Shown here: positions 15,750-31,161 of the stretch, piece by piece | Position numbering within the stretch: position 1 is the first letter of the stretch | How the letters are laid out: every line of letters starts with the position of its first letter | Assembly: GCF_001641335.1 (NCBI RefSeq) | Contig: NZ_LVEM01000001.1 | Coordinates: forward strand, 54,149 to 118,148 | Direction: 5' to 3' | DNA length: 64,000 bases | DNA from: Bradyrhizobium stylosanthis | GTDB lineage: Bacteria; Pseudomonadota; Alphaproteobacteria; Rhizobiales; Xanthobacteraceae | Translations under genes and position numbers: made by a program | Notes under the pieces: generated by a model | The model's database searches: none | What the model saw: only the letters and a program-made list of their open reading frames with translations | What the model was told of the DNA's origin: nothing

Positions 15750-15981
15750 GACGCAGCAGGGGTGATCAGGAAGCTCGCCGCCGGGGCGGCGCTGTCCGTT
15801 CCGCTTCAGCGGCGGAATGGACTCACACCGCGCCCGGCCTGGCAACCCTGAGAGGCTGCGGAGAGCGCCGAAGCTCCAGTGCTCTTTAGCGACGACGCGC
15901 TCGATTTAATATTTGGAATAGGAACGTTTGGCCGATTGCCAAGTTTTCCCGACGCCCTTTCCCCAAAGGGTACCGCAAGCG

Positions 15982-16026
15982 GCCCCAGCTCATCGCCCCC
16001 CAAAATCCTGCGAGCTGGGGCTTTTT
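15982..16026 (+). terminator. intrinsic terminator, possible end of an sRNA
   Basis: Perfect 10-bp stem GCCCCAGCTC/GAGCTGGGGC with a C-rich 20-nt loop, followed by five Ts. The nearest plus-strand gene ends 230 bp upstream, so it may end either that transcript or a separate small RNA starting near 15900, where the sequence becomes AT-rich. Confidence 0.65.
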
Positions 16027-16368
16027 GCTGGCGGCAAAATCCATTCCTTGGCGCGCCCGATCAGGGCATCGGGAAGAGGCCTGATCTCGAGACGGTACGT
16101 GGATTCCGGTGCTGTCCTAAAGAGGACCACCCGCGGAAGCAGATTGGGACACCTCACAGCAACGCCGCCCGCTTGAAAAAGCGACGGGCGGCGTTGGTCC
16201 AGCCCCGGGAGGGTCATGCAAAATCCCGGCTCCCGTTAGTCAGCACATCCCGTGCCAAGGTTTCATGTCGTATTCCGCGAGGCGCAGATTTTAGGGCACC
16301 CAATTAAAACCCGCCCTCTGGTGTTTCGTCTTTGCGGGACGCAGAGGGCGGGCGGCAGGAGCATTACT

Positions 16369-16524
16369 ATGCGTTTGGGCGCCAGAAGGAACGCCCGAAT
16401 GGAACCTAGCGCAACCGGGAAAAAGTGGCAATTCACTCCTGGGGCGGCAAGCGAAGATTGGTTCCTGTCGCCAGCGGATACGGCGATTGCGGCCAGACGA
16501 TCTTACCCATTCGCTCATATGTGA
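16369..16524 (+). CDS. 51-residue frame of doubtful status
   Basis: It begins at an ATG with GGAG eight bases upstream and encodes MRLGARRNARMEPSATGKKW... with no domain, signal or membrane segment. It is framed by hairpins. Retained only because of the ribosome site. Confidence 0.25.
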   Translation: MRLGARRNARMEPSATGKKWQFTPGAASEDWFLSPADTAIAARRSYPFAHM

Positions 16525-16613
16525 GCCCGGCCCAGCCTTCAGATTCCGGTGCTGTCCTGATTAGGACACCCGCGAAGGCGGATTAGGACACTCGCCCCAC
16601 AATCGAGGCGGCC

Positions 16614-16760
16614 TTACGGTGCGGCGAAATGAAGGATCACGGCGGCCACAATGCATCCGCCAATGGCGATGGCTGCTCCGTAACGCGGATTTGGCCATGC
16701 CCCGCCCGAAATCAGCAGCAGCCCGGCCAATGCAGCAAGCTTGAGGGCGTTCGCGATCAT
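16614..16760 (-). CDS. 48-residue two-helix membrane protein
   Basis: MIANALKLAALAGLLLISGGAW and a second helix AAIAIGGCIVAAVILHFAAP separated by a short PNPRYG turn. TTGGAGGG directly before the ATG is a strong ribosome site. It lies inside the inverted GTGTCCTAAT element, so it may be cargo or simply the gene it inserted next to. Function unknown. Confidence 0.6.
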   Translation of the reverse strand: MIANALKLAALAGLLLISGGAWPNPRYGAAIAIGGCIVAAVILHFAAP

Positions 16761-17053
16761 CCCTCCAATATGCGCCCTCCGCCGAATTCGGACACTCACA
16801 AACTCGAAATAGGACACCCGGGGTCAAATGCGGACAGCCCTCAAATTCGAGAAGTGTCCTAATCCGCCCTCGCGGGCCCTCCAAAAATTAGCCCCAACTC
16901 GACGGGCTGGCGGTGAGCTGAGGCCAAGTTGCTGGGCCGAGCAAGGCTTTCGCTAGCCCAGGCACGCCAGCATGCATTAGGGCCGTCACGCAATGCGAGG
17001 GGGCGGCTGGAGTAATTCGAATTTTCCAGAGTGTCCTAATTCCCCTCCACGGG

Positions 17054-17069
17054 TGTCCTAATTAGGACA
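17054..17069. promoter_or_regulatory. 16-bp perfect palindrome upstream of recA
   Basis: TGTCCTAATTAGGACA is a perfect palindrome 18 bp upstream of the LexA box. It is formed by two facing copies of the repeat at 16542-17075. It may be an element end or an operator; no regulator is assigned. Confidence 0.4.
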
Positions 17070-17087
17070 GCCCCCAGATTCACAAAA

Positions 17088-17102
17088 GAACATATTGCGA
17101 AC
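17088..17102. promoter_or_regulatory. LexA (SOS) box of recA
   Basis: GAAC-atattgc-GAAC is a perfect match to the alphaproteobacterial SOS consensus GAAC-N7-GAAC. It is 93 bp before the recA start, and another GAAC follows at 17105. LexA repression of recA is therefore expected, with induction by DNA damage. Confidence 0.85.
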
Positions 17103-17195
17103 CTAGAACAAATGGGGTACATTACTTTTATCGACGACCCGCCGCCGCAACCGTTTGTCCCACACGCGAATCCTCGCCATAAGGAGCACGACCCA

Positions 17196-18284
<1,089 letters not shown>

Positions 18285-18314
18285 GACCTAACGCGAAAGT
18301 TTTTCGCGAGGAGC

Positions 18315-18366
18315 GGGCGCTGAGGACGTTGAGTTGCCGACGTCGTCAGTGCCCGTTTCGTTTTGG
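18315..18366 (+). terminator. probable recA terminator
   Basis: An imperfect stem GGGCGCTGAGGACG pairing with CGTCGTCAGTGCCC, with a short loop, is followed by TTTCGTTTT. It begins 30 bp after the recA stop. A smaller hairpin (CGCGAAA-g-TTTTTCGCG) precedes it. Confidence 0.6.
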
Positions 18367-18395
18367 GCGTGACAGTGGGGTGGGGCGCGCCGACA

Positions 18396-19400
18396 ATGAA
18401 GCGTGTGATCCTGACCAGTTCGTCCGGCGTCGGTCTTGCCCACGCCGATCGCGCCGACATGGTCATCCCGTTCATCTATCGCTTCGTTTCGGGGCCACTT
18501 CCGACACCTGACCATCTCGACGGCTATCTCGGCTGGCGCGAGTCCAGGACTTTTTACGATGAGATGCACTGGTCGGATTGCGTCCGCGTCCGTCAATCGC
18601 CCCTTATCAGGCGCCAGGATCGGGCGGGCGCGTTGCTCTGGGTTTGCGAGGCTTACGGGGTCGATCACATCGAACTGTGGTTCGACCCTGAACCCAATAG
18701 TCAATTGCAGTTGATCTGGATTCTCGATTACCTACTGCGTTTCAAGCCGTCACTCGCGGAGAGCCTGAGATTACGACGCGTCGATTTCGATCTGCGCGGA
18801 GCAGATCCCTCGGAGCTTCGTCATCGTGACGTGCGGCAGTTCGATATCGCGGAAAGCGATGTTGGAATCGCCAGCATGGCCTGGGAGGCCTACCGCGCCC
18901 CGACGCCCGAACTTTGTGCCGGGCTGCTCGACCGGCCGCTCGGCAAGCTGTCTTTTTTGAAGCCGGCCATGGAAGACCTGCTCTCGGAACTGCCGTCGAC
19001 GGCGACGGGACTGAGCGCGACCGAGACGCGGCTGCTCGACCTGATCGCAAGCGGACGCAATCGCACCGATGAGCTGTTTCGGCCAGGTACCCCTGGGGCT
19101 CGCGTGTTCGATCCGTGGGAGTTGGGCGCGCTGCTCGAGGGACTGGCGTTCGGCCCGGCGCCGGCGATTGCGGGTCTGGACAGCAACCTGGCGACGCTCG
19201 ATCCGAACGATACGCGAGGCCGCAACGCCGCCTTTCGCCGAAGCCGGCTGTCGCTGACCGAGTTTGGCCGGGCCGTTCTGGCAGGCCGCGAGGATTTCCG
19301 CCGTCACAATCCGATTCGGCGCTGGTGGGGCGGCACGTTTCTGACGAGCGAGCGGCTCTGGCGGTGGGATCGCGAACGCCGTTCGCTGGTGGCGCCTTAA
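18396..19400 (+). CDS. DUF1835-like hypothetical protein
   Basis: 334 residues. The N-terminus reads MKRVILTSSSGVGLAHADRADMVIPFIYRFVSGPLP, and the middle contains the acidic and aromatic pattern HIELWFDPEPNSQLQLIWILDYL typical of DUF1835-like proteins, with a helical C-terminal half (DUF3658-like). No signal peptide. Its role is unknown. It sits between recA and the gcv operon with a REP palindrome after it. Confidence 0.6.
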   Translation: MKRVILTSSSGVGLAHADRADMVIPFIYRFVSGPLPTPDHLDGYLGWRESRTFYDEMHWSDCVRVRQSPLIRRQDRAGALLWVCEAYGVDHIELWFDPEPNSQLQLIWILDYLLRFKPSLAESLRLRRVDFDLRGADPSELRHRDVRQFDIAESDVGIASMAWEAYRAPTPELCAGLLDRPLGKLSFLKPAMEDLLSELPSTATGLSATETRLLDLIASGRNRTDELFRPGTPGARVFDPWELGALLEGLAFGPAPAIAGLDSNLATLDPNDTRGRNAAFRRSRLSLTEFGRAVLAGREDFRRHNPIRRWWGGTFLTSERLWRWDRERRSLVAP

Positions 19401-19429
19401 GTTCAGTGCCGTAGGGTGGGCAAAGGCCT

Positions 19430-19520
19430 GTAGGATGGGTAGAGCGCAGCGAAACCCATCACTGCGCTCTTCCCGACGACACAGAAGGCGATGGGTTTCG
19501 CTGTGCTCTACCCATCCTAC
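19430..19520. repeat. REP-like inverted repeat
   Basis: Arms of 31 nt at 19430-19460 and 19490-19520 match at 30 of 31 positions around a 29-nt loop (GTAGGATGGGTAGAGC...). It lies between the convergent 18396 gene and gcvP. It belongs to the same family as the repeats at 32384, 32946 and 36594. Confidence 0.85.
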
Positions 19521-19528
19521 GCCGCGGC

Positions 19529-22396
<2,868 letters not shown>

Positions 22397-22427
22397 GGGT
22401 CCTCGCTTCAGGTCATCTGTCATCGCC

Positions 22428-22547
22428 GTCATGCCCGGGCATAGCCGTCCGAAGGACGGCGTCGCTTCGCGCGCCTATGTCCCGGGCATCCACGTTCTTC
22501 GTGCCGTGAGAAGGTCGTGGATGGCCGGGACAAGCCCGGCCATGACG
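22428..22547. repeat. REP-like palindrome inside the gcv operon
   Basis: A run of hairpins (CCGTCCGAAGGACGG, GGCCGGG-acaa-GCCCGGCC and an outer catgccc/gggcatg arrangement) fills the gcvH-gcvP spacer. It is typical of Bradyrhizobium dispersed repeats, and may modulate mRNA processing between the two genes. Confidence 0.7.
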
Positions 22548-22570
22548 ATGTGGAAAGATAGTGCTTCATC

Positions 22571-22939
22571 TCACGCTGTATGCGCCTTGTACGCAGCCTC
22601 ATCCATGAGGCCGCCGAGCTCGTTATTGTCGGCAATCCTGATCTTGAAGAACCACGCCTTGCCCTGCGCGTCCGAGTTCACCAGCGCCGGCTCGCCGGCG
22701 AGCTCGGCATTGGTTTCGAGCACTTCGCCGGAGATGGGGGCGTAGACGTCGGAGGCGGCCTTGACCGATTCCACGACGGCGGCGGCTTCGGCCTTCTTCA
22801 GGGTGCGGCCGACCTTGGGCAGTTCGACGAACACGACGTCGCCGAGCTGCGACTGTGCGTAGTCGGTGATGCCGACGGTGGCGACGTCCCCGTCGATGGC
22901 GAGCCATTCGTGGTCGGAGGTGTACAGCGTCGTGGTCAT
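22571..22939 (-). CDS. gcvH: glycine cleavage system H protein
   Basis: 122 residues, standard length. The lipoyl-lysine motif is [19 protein letters not shown], with the lysine near residue 60. It shuttles the aminomethyl intermediate between the P and T proteins. It lies 9 bp after gcvT, so it is co-translated within the operon. Confidence 0.97.
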   Translation of the reverse strand: MTTTLYTSDHEWLAIDGDVATVGITDYAQSQLGDVVFVELPKVGRTLKKAEAAAVVESVKAASDVYAPISGEVLETNAELAGEPALVNSDAQGKAWFFKIRIADNNELGGLMDEAAYKAHTA

Positions 22940-22948
22940 TTCAAATCC

Positions 22949-24097
22949 TCAGCGTTTGTAGGTGTTCTTCACGAAGGGCATGGCGGCGACGGCGAGCGGC
23001 AGACGTTGCCCGCGCACCTCGGCAAAGAGCTTTGTGCCGAGCGCGCTCGATGCGGTGGGCACGTAGCCCATTGCGACCGGCGCGCTCAGGCTCGGGCCGA
23101 AGCCGCCCGACGTGACCTGTCCGATGGGATCACCGCCCGCTTCGCCGGCAAACAGCAGCGCGCCCTCGCGCACCGGCGCGCGGCCCTGGGCGAGCAGGCC
23201 GACACGGCGGCGGGATGCGCCATTGTCGAAATGCGCGAGAATCTTCTCGGCGCCGGGGAAGCCGCCGGCGCGCGCGCCACCGGTGCGGCGGCTCTTCTGC
23301 ACCGACCATTCCAGCGCGGCTTCGACCGGCGTGGTCGCGGTGTCGATGTCGTGGCCATAGAGGCAGAGCCCGGCTTCGAGCCGCAGGCTGTCGCGGGCGC
23401 CGAGGCCGATCGGCATCACGTCGGGGTTTTCCAGCAGCGTCTTGGCGAGACGCTCGGCATCGACGGCGGGGACCGAAATCTCAAAACCGTCCTCGCCGGT
23501 GTAGCCTGAGCGCGAGACGAAGCACTTGATGCCGCCGACCTCGTGCGGGCCGGCATCCATGAACTTCATGGCCGGCGCCGCTGCATATAATTTCGCCAGC
23601 GCGGCTTCCGCCTTCGGGCCCTGCAGCGCGACCAGCGCGCGGTCGGAAAGCGAATCGATGACGCAGACGTCGGCGAGATTCGCGCGCAGATGCGCTTCGT
23701 CGGCGTCCTTGCAGGCGGCATTGACCACCAGGAACAGGTGATCGCCGAAATTGGCGACCATCAAATCGTCGAGAATGCCGCCGTCCGGATTGGTGAACTG
23801 GGCGTAGCGCTGCCGGCCGGGCGCGATCGCCACGATGTCCTGCGGCACCAGCCGTTCCAGCGCACGGGCGGCGTCCTCGACCTTGCCCGATTTCGGCCGA
23901 AGCGCGATCTGGCCCATATGGGAGACGTCGAACAGGCCGGCTTGGGTGCGGGTATGAAGGTGCTCCTTCAGCACGCCCGCGGGGTACTGCACGGGCATGT
24001 CATAGCCCGCGAACGGCACCATCTTGCCGCCGAGCGACACATGAAGATCGTAAAGGGGGGTACGTTTCAGGGAGTTCTTGTCGTCCGACGCAAGCAT
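22949..24097 (-). CDS. gcvT: aminomethyltransferase (glycine cleavage T protein)
   Basis: 382 residues. It begins with TPLYDLHVSLGGKMVPFAGYDMPVQY and has the folate-binding GYTGEDGFEI and ARDSLRLEAGLCLYGHD segments. It transfers the methylene group to tetrahydrofolate. ATG 24097 is preferred to the GTG one codon earlier. First gene of the gcvTHP operon, under the tandem glycine riboswitch at 24150-24325. Confidence 0.96.
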   Translation of the reverse strand: MLASDDKNSLKRTPLYDLHVSLGGKMVPFAGYDMPVQYPAGVLKEHLHTRTQAGLFDVSHMGQIALRPKSGKVEDAARALERLVPQDIVAIAPGRQRYAQFTNPDGGILDDLMVANFGDHLFLVVNAACKDADEAHLRANLADVCVIDSLSDRALVALQGPKAEAALAKLYAAAPAMKFMDAGPHEVGGIKCFVSRSGYTGEDGFEISVPAVDAERLAKTLLENPDVMPIGLGARDSLRLEAGLCLYGHDIDTATTPVEAALEWSVQKSRRTGGARAGGFPGAEKILAHFDNGASRRRVGLLAQGRAPVREGALLFAGEAGGDPIGQVTSGGFGPSLSAPVAMGYVPTASSALGTKLFAEVRGQRLPLAVAAMPFVKNTYKR

Positions 24098-24149
24098 CAC
24101 AGGGGCCCTCGGCGGTTCCCCGGGGACGATTCCCCGGAAGCAACCAGTC

Positions 24150-24325
24150 GAAGCCCCATCTGTCGCTGTGCCTGAGAGTATTATCCCGTCGGCGGACGCT
24201 ATCCGGGTCCTAGACCCGCCAGCGCCTCTTTCCAGATGTCGTCAAAGCCACGCGGTCCTTTTGCCTGAGAGTTTCCGGGGCGGTTGCTCCTTCGGCGCCG
24301 GCTACCAGTTGCCGGTCTCTCCCGA
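24150..24325 (-). promoter_or_regulatory. tandem glycine riboswitch upstream of gcvT
   Basis: Reading the minus strand, the sequence gives GGGAGAGACCGG..., GCCGAAGGAGCAA, GGAAACTCTCAGGCAAAAGGACC, then CTGGAAAGAGGCG and a second ACTCTCAGGCAC. These are the conserved cores of two tandem glycine aptamers. A 7-bp stem (CCGGGGA/TCCCCGG, 24120-24137) between the second aptamer and the gcvT start is a candidate expression platform. Glycine binding should turn on gcvTHP. Confidence 0.93.
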
Positions 24326-24556
24326 CGTGGCCGTACGATACAGATGGGTACAGACCACAGGCCGGCCAAGCCTGTCAACGCGGCCTTTCGGTCTTTCAAC
24401 GGGATTGCGCGCCTGCGGCAACCCTCTGATCTCCTTGCACAGTTTCTGGACAGCGAAGCTGGCCTTGTCTAAAAGCGCTTTGGCCCGCAGATAACAGCCA
24501 AACGCAGCGGTTTGGACGGCAAATTGGCGGGCCCAAGCACACCCGATTGGATGAAC

Positions 24557-27238
<2,682 letters not shown>

Positions 27239-27244
27239 GCGCCC

Positions 27245-28471
27245 ATGCGCCTCGTTCCGCGAGGACGTGGCTCATCCGATCCCAATCTAAGGGATCGCCT
27301 CTATGAATTGCTGGAGCACGATCCGCTGGCCTATTCGGTCGGATCGCGCTTCATCCAGCTCATCATCGGCGTCATCGTGCTCAACGTCGCCGCGATGATC
27401 CTCGCCTCGGTGCCGGAGCTGGACGCGCGCTTCGACATGCTGTTCAGCGCGGTCGCGGTCTTCGCCGTCATCGTGTTTGCGCTGGAATATCTGGCGCGGC
27501 TGTGGACGGTGGCGGGGCACACCCAGCGCAACGGCTCCGCGCTCTCCGACCGGCTCTCCTATGCCTTCTCGGCGCTCGGCATCGTCGACCTCATGGCGTT
27601 CCTCCCCGCGGCGATCGTGCTGGCGACGGGACGGCACGCGACGCTCGCCGGGCTCGGCGTGCTGCCGTTCTTCAAGCTGATACGCTACTCGCCGGCGATG
27701 CGCTCGCTGCTCGCGGCCGTGCATTCCGAGCGGCGGGCGCTGATCGGCTGCGTCGTCATCCTGTTCGGCGTGGTCTTGACATTCGCTTCACTGCTCTACG
27801 CCGTCGAGCGCGACGTGCAGCCCAGCAAGCTCGGCACCATTCCCGACGCGATGTGGTGGGCGATCGTGACGCTCGGCACGGTCGGCTATGGCGACGTCGT
27901 GCCGGTGACGCCGTTCGGCAAGTTCATCTCGGTGTTTGCGATCGTCTCGGGCTTCGCCATGATCGCGCTGCCGGTCGCGATCATCTCCTCGGCGTTTGCG
28001 GAGGAAGTGAAGCGGCGCGACTTCGTGGTGACGTGGGGCATGCTGGCGCGGGTGCCGCTGTTCTCGCACCTGTCGGCGTCGGAAATTGCCGACATCATGC
28101 GGCTGCTGCGCGCCCGCACGATCGAGCAGGGCGAGGTTTTGGTGAGGCGAGGAGACGCCGCCTCGTCGATGTACTTCATCACCGCCGGCGAGGTCGAGAT
28201 CGCATTGCCGAGCCAGCAGGTGCGCCTTGCCGACGGCACCTTCTTCGGCGAGATCGCGCTGCTGCACAAAACCAAACGCAGCGGCACGGTGACGGCGACG
28301 CGCAAGACTCGGCTGCTGCTGCTCGACGCCCAGGATTTTCACGCCCTGATCGCGCGCATGCCGACGCTCGCCGCCCACGTCCACGAGACCGCCAAAGCGC
28401 GGCTGGGGGAGACCGGCGACCTCGCCGCGGCCGAGCTGGCGCAGGCCGAGCGCGAAGGCACGGACCGCTGA
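27245..28471 (+). CDS. cyclic-nucleotide-gated K+ channel (MloK1-like)
   Basis: 408 residues. Six transmembrane segments lie in the first 250 residues, with the K+ selectivity filter TVGYGD at 212-217. A C-terminal cyclic-nucleotide-binding domain follows (about 278-390), with FFGEIALLHKTKRSGTVTA as its phosphate-binding cassette. This matches the Mesorhizobium MloK1 type, opened by cAMP. It starts 6 bp after alaS, so it is probably co-transcribed, which is an odd pairing. Confidence 0.88.
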   Translation: MRLVPRGRGSSDPNLRDRLYELLEHDPLAYSVGSRFIQLIIGVIVLNVAAMILASVPELDARFDMLFSAVAVFAVIVFALEYLARLWTVAGHTQRNGSALSDRLSYAFSALGIVDLMAFLPAAIVLATGRHATLAGLGVLPFFKLIRYSPAMRSLLAAVHSERRALIGCVVILFGVVLTFASLLYAVERDVQPSKLGTIPDAMWWAIVTLGTVGYGDVVPVTPFGKFISVFAIVSGFAMIALPVAIISSAFAEEVKRRDFVVTWGMLARVPLFSHLSASEIADIMRLLRARTIEQGEVLVRRGDAASSMYFITAGEVEIALPSQQVRLADGTFFGEIALLHKTKRSGTVTATRKTRLLLLDAQDFHALIARMPTLAAHVHETAKARLGETGDLAAAELAQAEREGTDR

Positions 28472-28506
28472 ACTGGCGCTCGATTGCGTCGGCGGCCGGC
28501 TCGATT

Positions 28507-28878
28507 TCAAGGCCAGGCAGGCCACCAGCTCGGAACGTAGAAACAGGCGGGGACGATCGCAAATCCGAGGACGCTGATGGCGATCACGCGGGGCAGGGCA
28601 AGTCCGCGGGCGGCAAGCAGCAAGGTCAAGCCGCGAATGGCGACGCCGGTCGCAAATCCGACGGTCACGATCGCCGGAAATGCCAGGCCGATCGTGCCAC
28701 CGGCACCATCATGATGGTCCGGGCGAGACAACACGATCCAATGCTGCATCCACAGTGCCGCCAGCAGACTACCGAAGACGCACGTCACCCCCAACCACCA
28801 TCGCCAACTCGGCATCAGCACCGGGATGGCATAAGGGACCAGGGCAAGCGCGATCAGGAAGAGGATGAAGTTCGTCAC
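28507..28878 (-). CDS. small multi-pass membrane protein
   Basis: 123 residues with four hydrophobic stretches (NFILFLIALALVPYAIPVLM, WWLGVTCVFGSLLAALW, IGLAFPAIVTVGFATGVAI, ALPRVIAISVLGFAIVPAC). The GTG at 28878 has GAGG nine bases upstream, and is preferred to the TTG at 28905. Inner membrane; unknown function. Confidence 0.6.
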   Translation of the reverse strand: MTNFILFLIALALVPYAIPVLMPSWRWWLGVTCVFGSLLAALWMQHWIVLSRPDHHDGAGGTIGLAFPAIVTVGFATGVAIRGLTLLLAARGLALPRVIAISVLGFAIVPACFYVPSWWPAWP

Positions 28879-29006
28879 GCAGTCGTTCCTCAAACTGAAG
28901 CGCAACTGTTAGTCGGGGGGCCGTGACGGCGCGGTAAATCGGCAGACGCGGATGCGCGGCCGCGTCGCTAGAATCCGTTTACCAAGCAGCCGCTCGGCTG
29001 CGCTCA

Positions 29007-29507
29007 TCACTTCTTCAGGAACACATAGTCCGCCGAGTAGGGCGCGCTTCTGAACTCGCCGGCCTTGTCGCAGGCGCCGTCGAGCTTGCCGCCATGGGTA
29101 TTGATGCGCTGGACGGTGGTGACCGGCGTGAGGGTGCCGCTGCCGCGGCGGGAGGCGACCTCCAGCTTGAGCCAGGGGATATCGGCAGGGCTCGCGCCCG
29201 GCGCGTTGCCGATGGCCTTGCCGACGACGGCGCTGCCGTCCGCGAGCTCCCAGCTCGGCCCGGCATAGTGGCGGCCGACCGTCTTGCCCTCGGACAGAAG
29301 CGTCGCGATCGGCTCGCGGAAGGCCCAGGCGAGCTTGCCGTCGGCGGCAGCCTTGCACTCATAGACCTGCGCGCCCTCGGCGTGGACGCTGAGCACGACG
29401 GTCTCGCCGGGGGCGGCGATGGCCTCGGGCAGCGGATCGGCGGCAATCGCCGGTCCGGCCATGGCGGCGAGCAGCATCAGGCAGGGGACGGCTGGCTTGA
29501 TCGACAT
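29007..29507 (-). CDS. DUF3455-type secreted protein
   Basis: 166 residues. A signal peptide ends at AIAA. The mature region has ETVVLSVHAEGAQVYECKA, FREPIATLLSEGKTVGRHYAGPSWELADGS and QRINTHGGKLDGACDKAGEFRSAPYSADYVF, the layout of DUF3455 proteins, with two conserved cysteines. Exported, function unknown. An intrinsic terminator from icd lies 28 bp upstream. Confidence 0.8.
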   Translation of the reverse strand: MSIKPAVPCLMLLAAMAGPAIAADPLPEAIAAPGETVVLSVHAEGAQVYECKAAADGKLAWAFREPIATLLSEGKTVGRHYAGPSWELADGSAVVGKAIGNAPGASPADIPWLKLEVASRRGSGTLTPVTTVQRINTHGGKLDGACDKAGEFRSAPYSADYVFLKK

Positions 29508-29535
29508 GGTCGCATCTCCGCGCGAGGGATCTCTA

Positions 29536-29571
29536 ATAAAAAGAAACGGGCCGCGCTTTTGGCGCGGCCCG
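29536..29571 (-). terminator. icd terminator
   Basis: 10-bp perfect stem CGGGCCGCGC/GCGCGGCCCG with a short TTTTG-type loop, followed on the minus strand by TTTCTTTTT. It ends 39 bp after the icd stop. Confidence 0.9.
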
Positions 29572-29610
29572 TGATGATGTCTGGCCCAGTCGGGCGAAAT
29601 TGCGGTCGGC

Positions 29611-30825
29611 TTACGCCGCCATCGCCTTGGTCAGGTTCTCGGCGACCTTGTCGAGGAAGCCGGTGGTCGAGAGCCAGCGCTGGTCGGCACCGACCAGGAG
29701 CGCGAGGTCCTTGGTCATGTAGCCGGCCTCGACGGTGTCGACGCAGACCTTCTCCAGCGTGGTGGCGAACTTGGCGAGCTCGGCATTGTTGTCGAGCTTG
29801 GCGCGGTGGGAGAGGCCACGGGTCCAGGCGAAGATCGACGCGATCGAGTTGGTCGAGGTCTCCTTGCCCTTCTGGTGCTCGCGGTAGTGGCGGGTCACCG
29901 TGCCGTGGGCGGCTTCGGCCTCGACGGTCTTGCCGTCGGGGGTGAGCAGCACCGAGGTCATGAGGCCGAGCGAGCCGTAGCCCTGCGCGACCGTGTCGGA
30001 CTGCACGTCGCCGTCGTAGTTCTTACAGGCCCAGACGTAGCCGCCGGACCACTTCAGCGCCGAGGCCACCATGTCGTCGATCAGGCGGTGCTCGTAGGTC
30101 AGGCCCCTGGCCTCGAATTCCTTCTTGAACTCGCGGTCGTAGATCTCCTGGAAGATGTCCTTGAAGCGGCCGTCATAGACCTTCAGAATCGTGTTCTTGG
30201 TCGAGAGGTAGACCGGGTAGTTGCGCAGCAGGCCGTAGTTCAACGAGGCGCGGGCGAAGTCGATGATGGAGTCGTCGAGATTGTACATCTCCATGGCGAC
30301 GCCGGCGCCCGGAGCCTTGAACACTTCCTTCTCGATCACGGTGCCGTCCTCGCCGACGAACTTCAGCGAGAGGGTGCCCTTGCCCGGGAACTTGATGTCG
30401 GTGGCGCGGTACTGGTCGCCATAGGCGTGGCGGCCGATGATGATCGGCTTGGTCCAGCCGGGGACGAGGCGCGGCACGTTCTTGCAGATGATCGGCTCGC
30501 GGAAGATCACTCCGCCGAGGATGTTGCGGATGGTGCCGTTGGGCGACTTCCACATCTGCTTGAGGTTGAACTCCTTCACCCGGGCCTCGTCCGGGGTGAT
30601 GGTGGCGCACTTGACGCCGACGCCGACCTTCTTGATCGCCTCGGCGGCGTCGATGGTCACCTGATCGTTGGTGTGGTCGCGGTACTCCATGCCCAGGTCG
30701 AAATAGAGCAGCTCGACATCCAGGAACGGGTTGATCAGCTTGTCCTTGATGTACTGCCAGATGATCCGGGTCATCTCGTCGCCATCGAGCTCGACGACGG
30801 GATTGGATACCTTGATTTTTGCCAT
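29611..30825 (-). CDS. icd: NADP-dependent isocitrate dehydrogenase
   Basis: 404 residues starting [23 protein letters not shown], the eukaryote-like homodimeric type of rhizobia. It has the substrate-binding [13 protein letters not shown] segment and the NADP-binding SEAAHGTV-like [19 protein letters not shown]. It oxidises isocitrate to 2-oxoglutarate in the TCA cycle and supplies NADPH. Start 30825 is chosen by family length. Strong terminator downstream. Confidence 0.96.
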   Translation of the reverse strand: MAKIKVSNPVVELDGDEMTRIIWQYIKDKLINPFLDVELLYFDLGMEYRDHTNDQVTIDAAEAIKKVGVGVKCATITPDEARVKEFNLKQMWKSPNGTIRNILGGVIFREPIICKNVPRLVPGWTKPIIIGRHAYGDQYRATDIKFPGKGTLSLKFVGEDGTVIEKEVFKAPGAGVAMEMYNLDDSIIDFARASLNYGLLRNYPVYLSTKNTILKVYDGRFKDIFQEIYDREFKKEFEARGLTYEHRLIDDMVASALKWSGGYVWACKNYDGDVQSDTVAQGYGSLGLMTSVLLTPDGKTVEAEAAHGTVTRHYREHQKGKETSTNSIASIFAWTRGLSHRAKLDNNAELAKFATTLEKVCVDTVEAGYMTKDLALLVGADQRWLSTTGFLDKVAENLTKAMAA

Positions 30826-31161
30826 GATCGGGGAAGCCCTCTTGGGAACGGCGCTAGCGGCGCGCCAACGTGAATATCCGCCGCCTCTTAGCACCTGACC
30901 GCGGCGGGCGAAAGCCAAGTGATTATGCACTTTTAGCTCATCCAGCTTCCCCAGATGGGGAGCCGGGCCCGGCCCCGCCGCAGGGGCGGGGATGAGGTTT
31001 CAGGAAAGATTCAAAAGTCGAATCCAACCCGTTATTTCCCTTGAGAATTTCGTCAGGACAGGCAAACGACAGGCGTAACGCCCCGGCCGGCGGCCCGGTT
31101 TGAATCAATTCCTAAGAGCGCCTTGCCAAGGCCTTGAGAGACAGTGTGAAAGCGAAGCGAG
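30826..31161. promoter_or_regulatory. divergent icd/trmJ spacer
   Basis: 336 bp between icd and trmJ holding promoters for both. A GC-rich hairpin region (cccggccccgccgcaggggcgggg) lies at about 30965-30990. No gene or confident promoter sequence could be assigned by eye. Confidence 0.4.

Larger units (their letters stand above)
15750..16613. other. long intergenic region with hairpins and repeat units
   Basis: About 860 bp with little coding evidence. It contains a plus-strand intrinsic terminator at 15982-16026, a hairpin AACGCCGCCCG/CGGGCGGCGTT at 16162-16196, another hairpin CCCGCCCTCTG/CAGAGGGCGGG at 16309-16351 with TTTTAATT on its minus-strand side, and two copies (16102-16155, 16542-16596) of a repeat carrying ATTAGGACAC-like motifs. 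A 51-residue frame at 16369 is listed separately as doubtful. Confidence 0.6.
16542..17075. repeat. inverted multi-copy GTGTCCTAAT element (IS or MITE remnant?)
   Basis: The decamer GTGTCCTAAT occurs exactly at 17031, 17053 and 16854 on the plus strand, and at 16560 and 16582 on the minus strand. Copies in a pair are 22 bp apart at both ends. The reverse complement of 16551-16591 is closely similar to 17031-17071, so the block is bounded by inverted, repeat-containing arms about 430 bp apart. Such multi-site ends are known for IS21-like and Tn7-like elements. No transposase is present. A degenerate copy lies at 16102-16155. Confidence 0.5.

Noticed and set aside
16542..17075. CRISPR array from the repeated decamers
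   Set aside because: Copies are in both orientations, only 10 bp long and irregularly placed, with no cas genes nearby.
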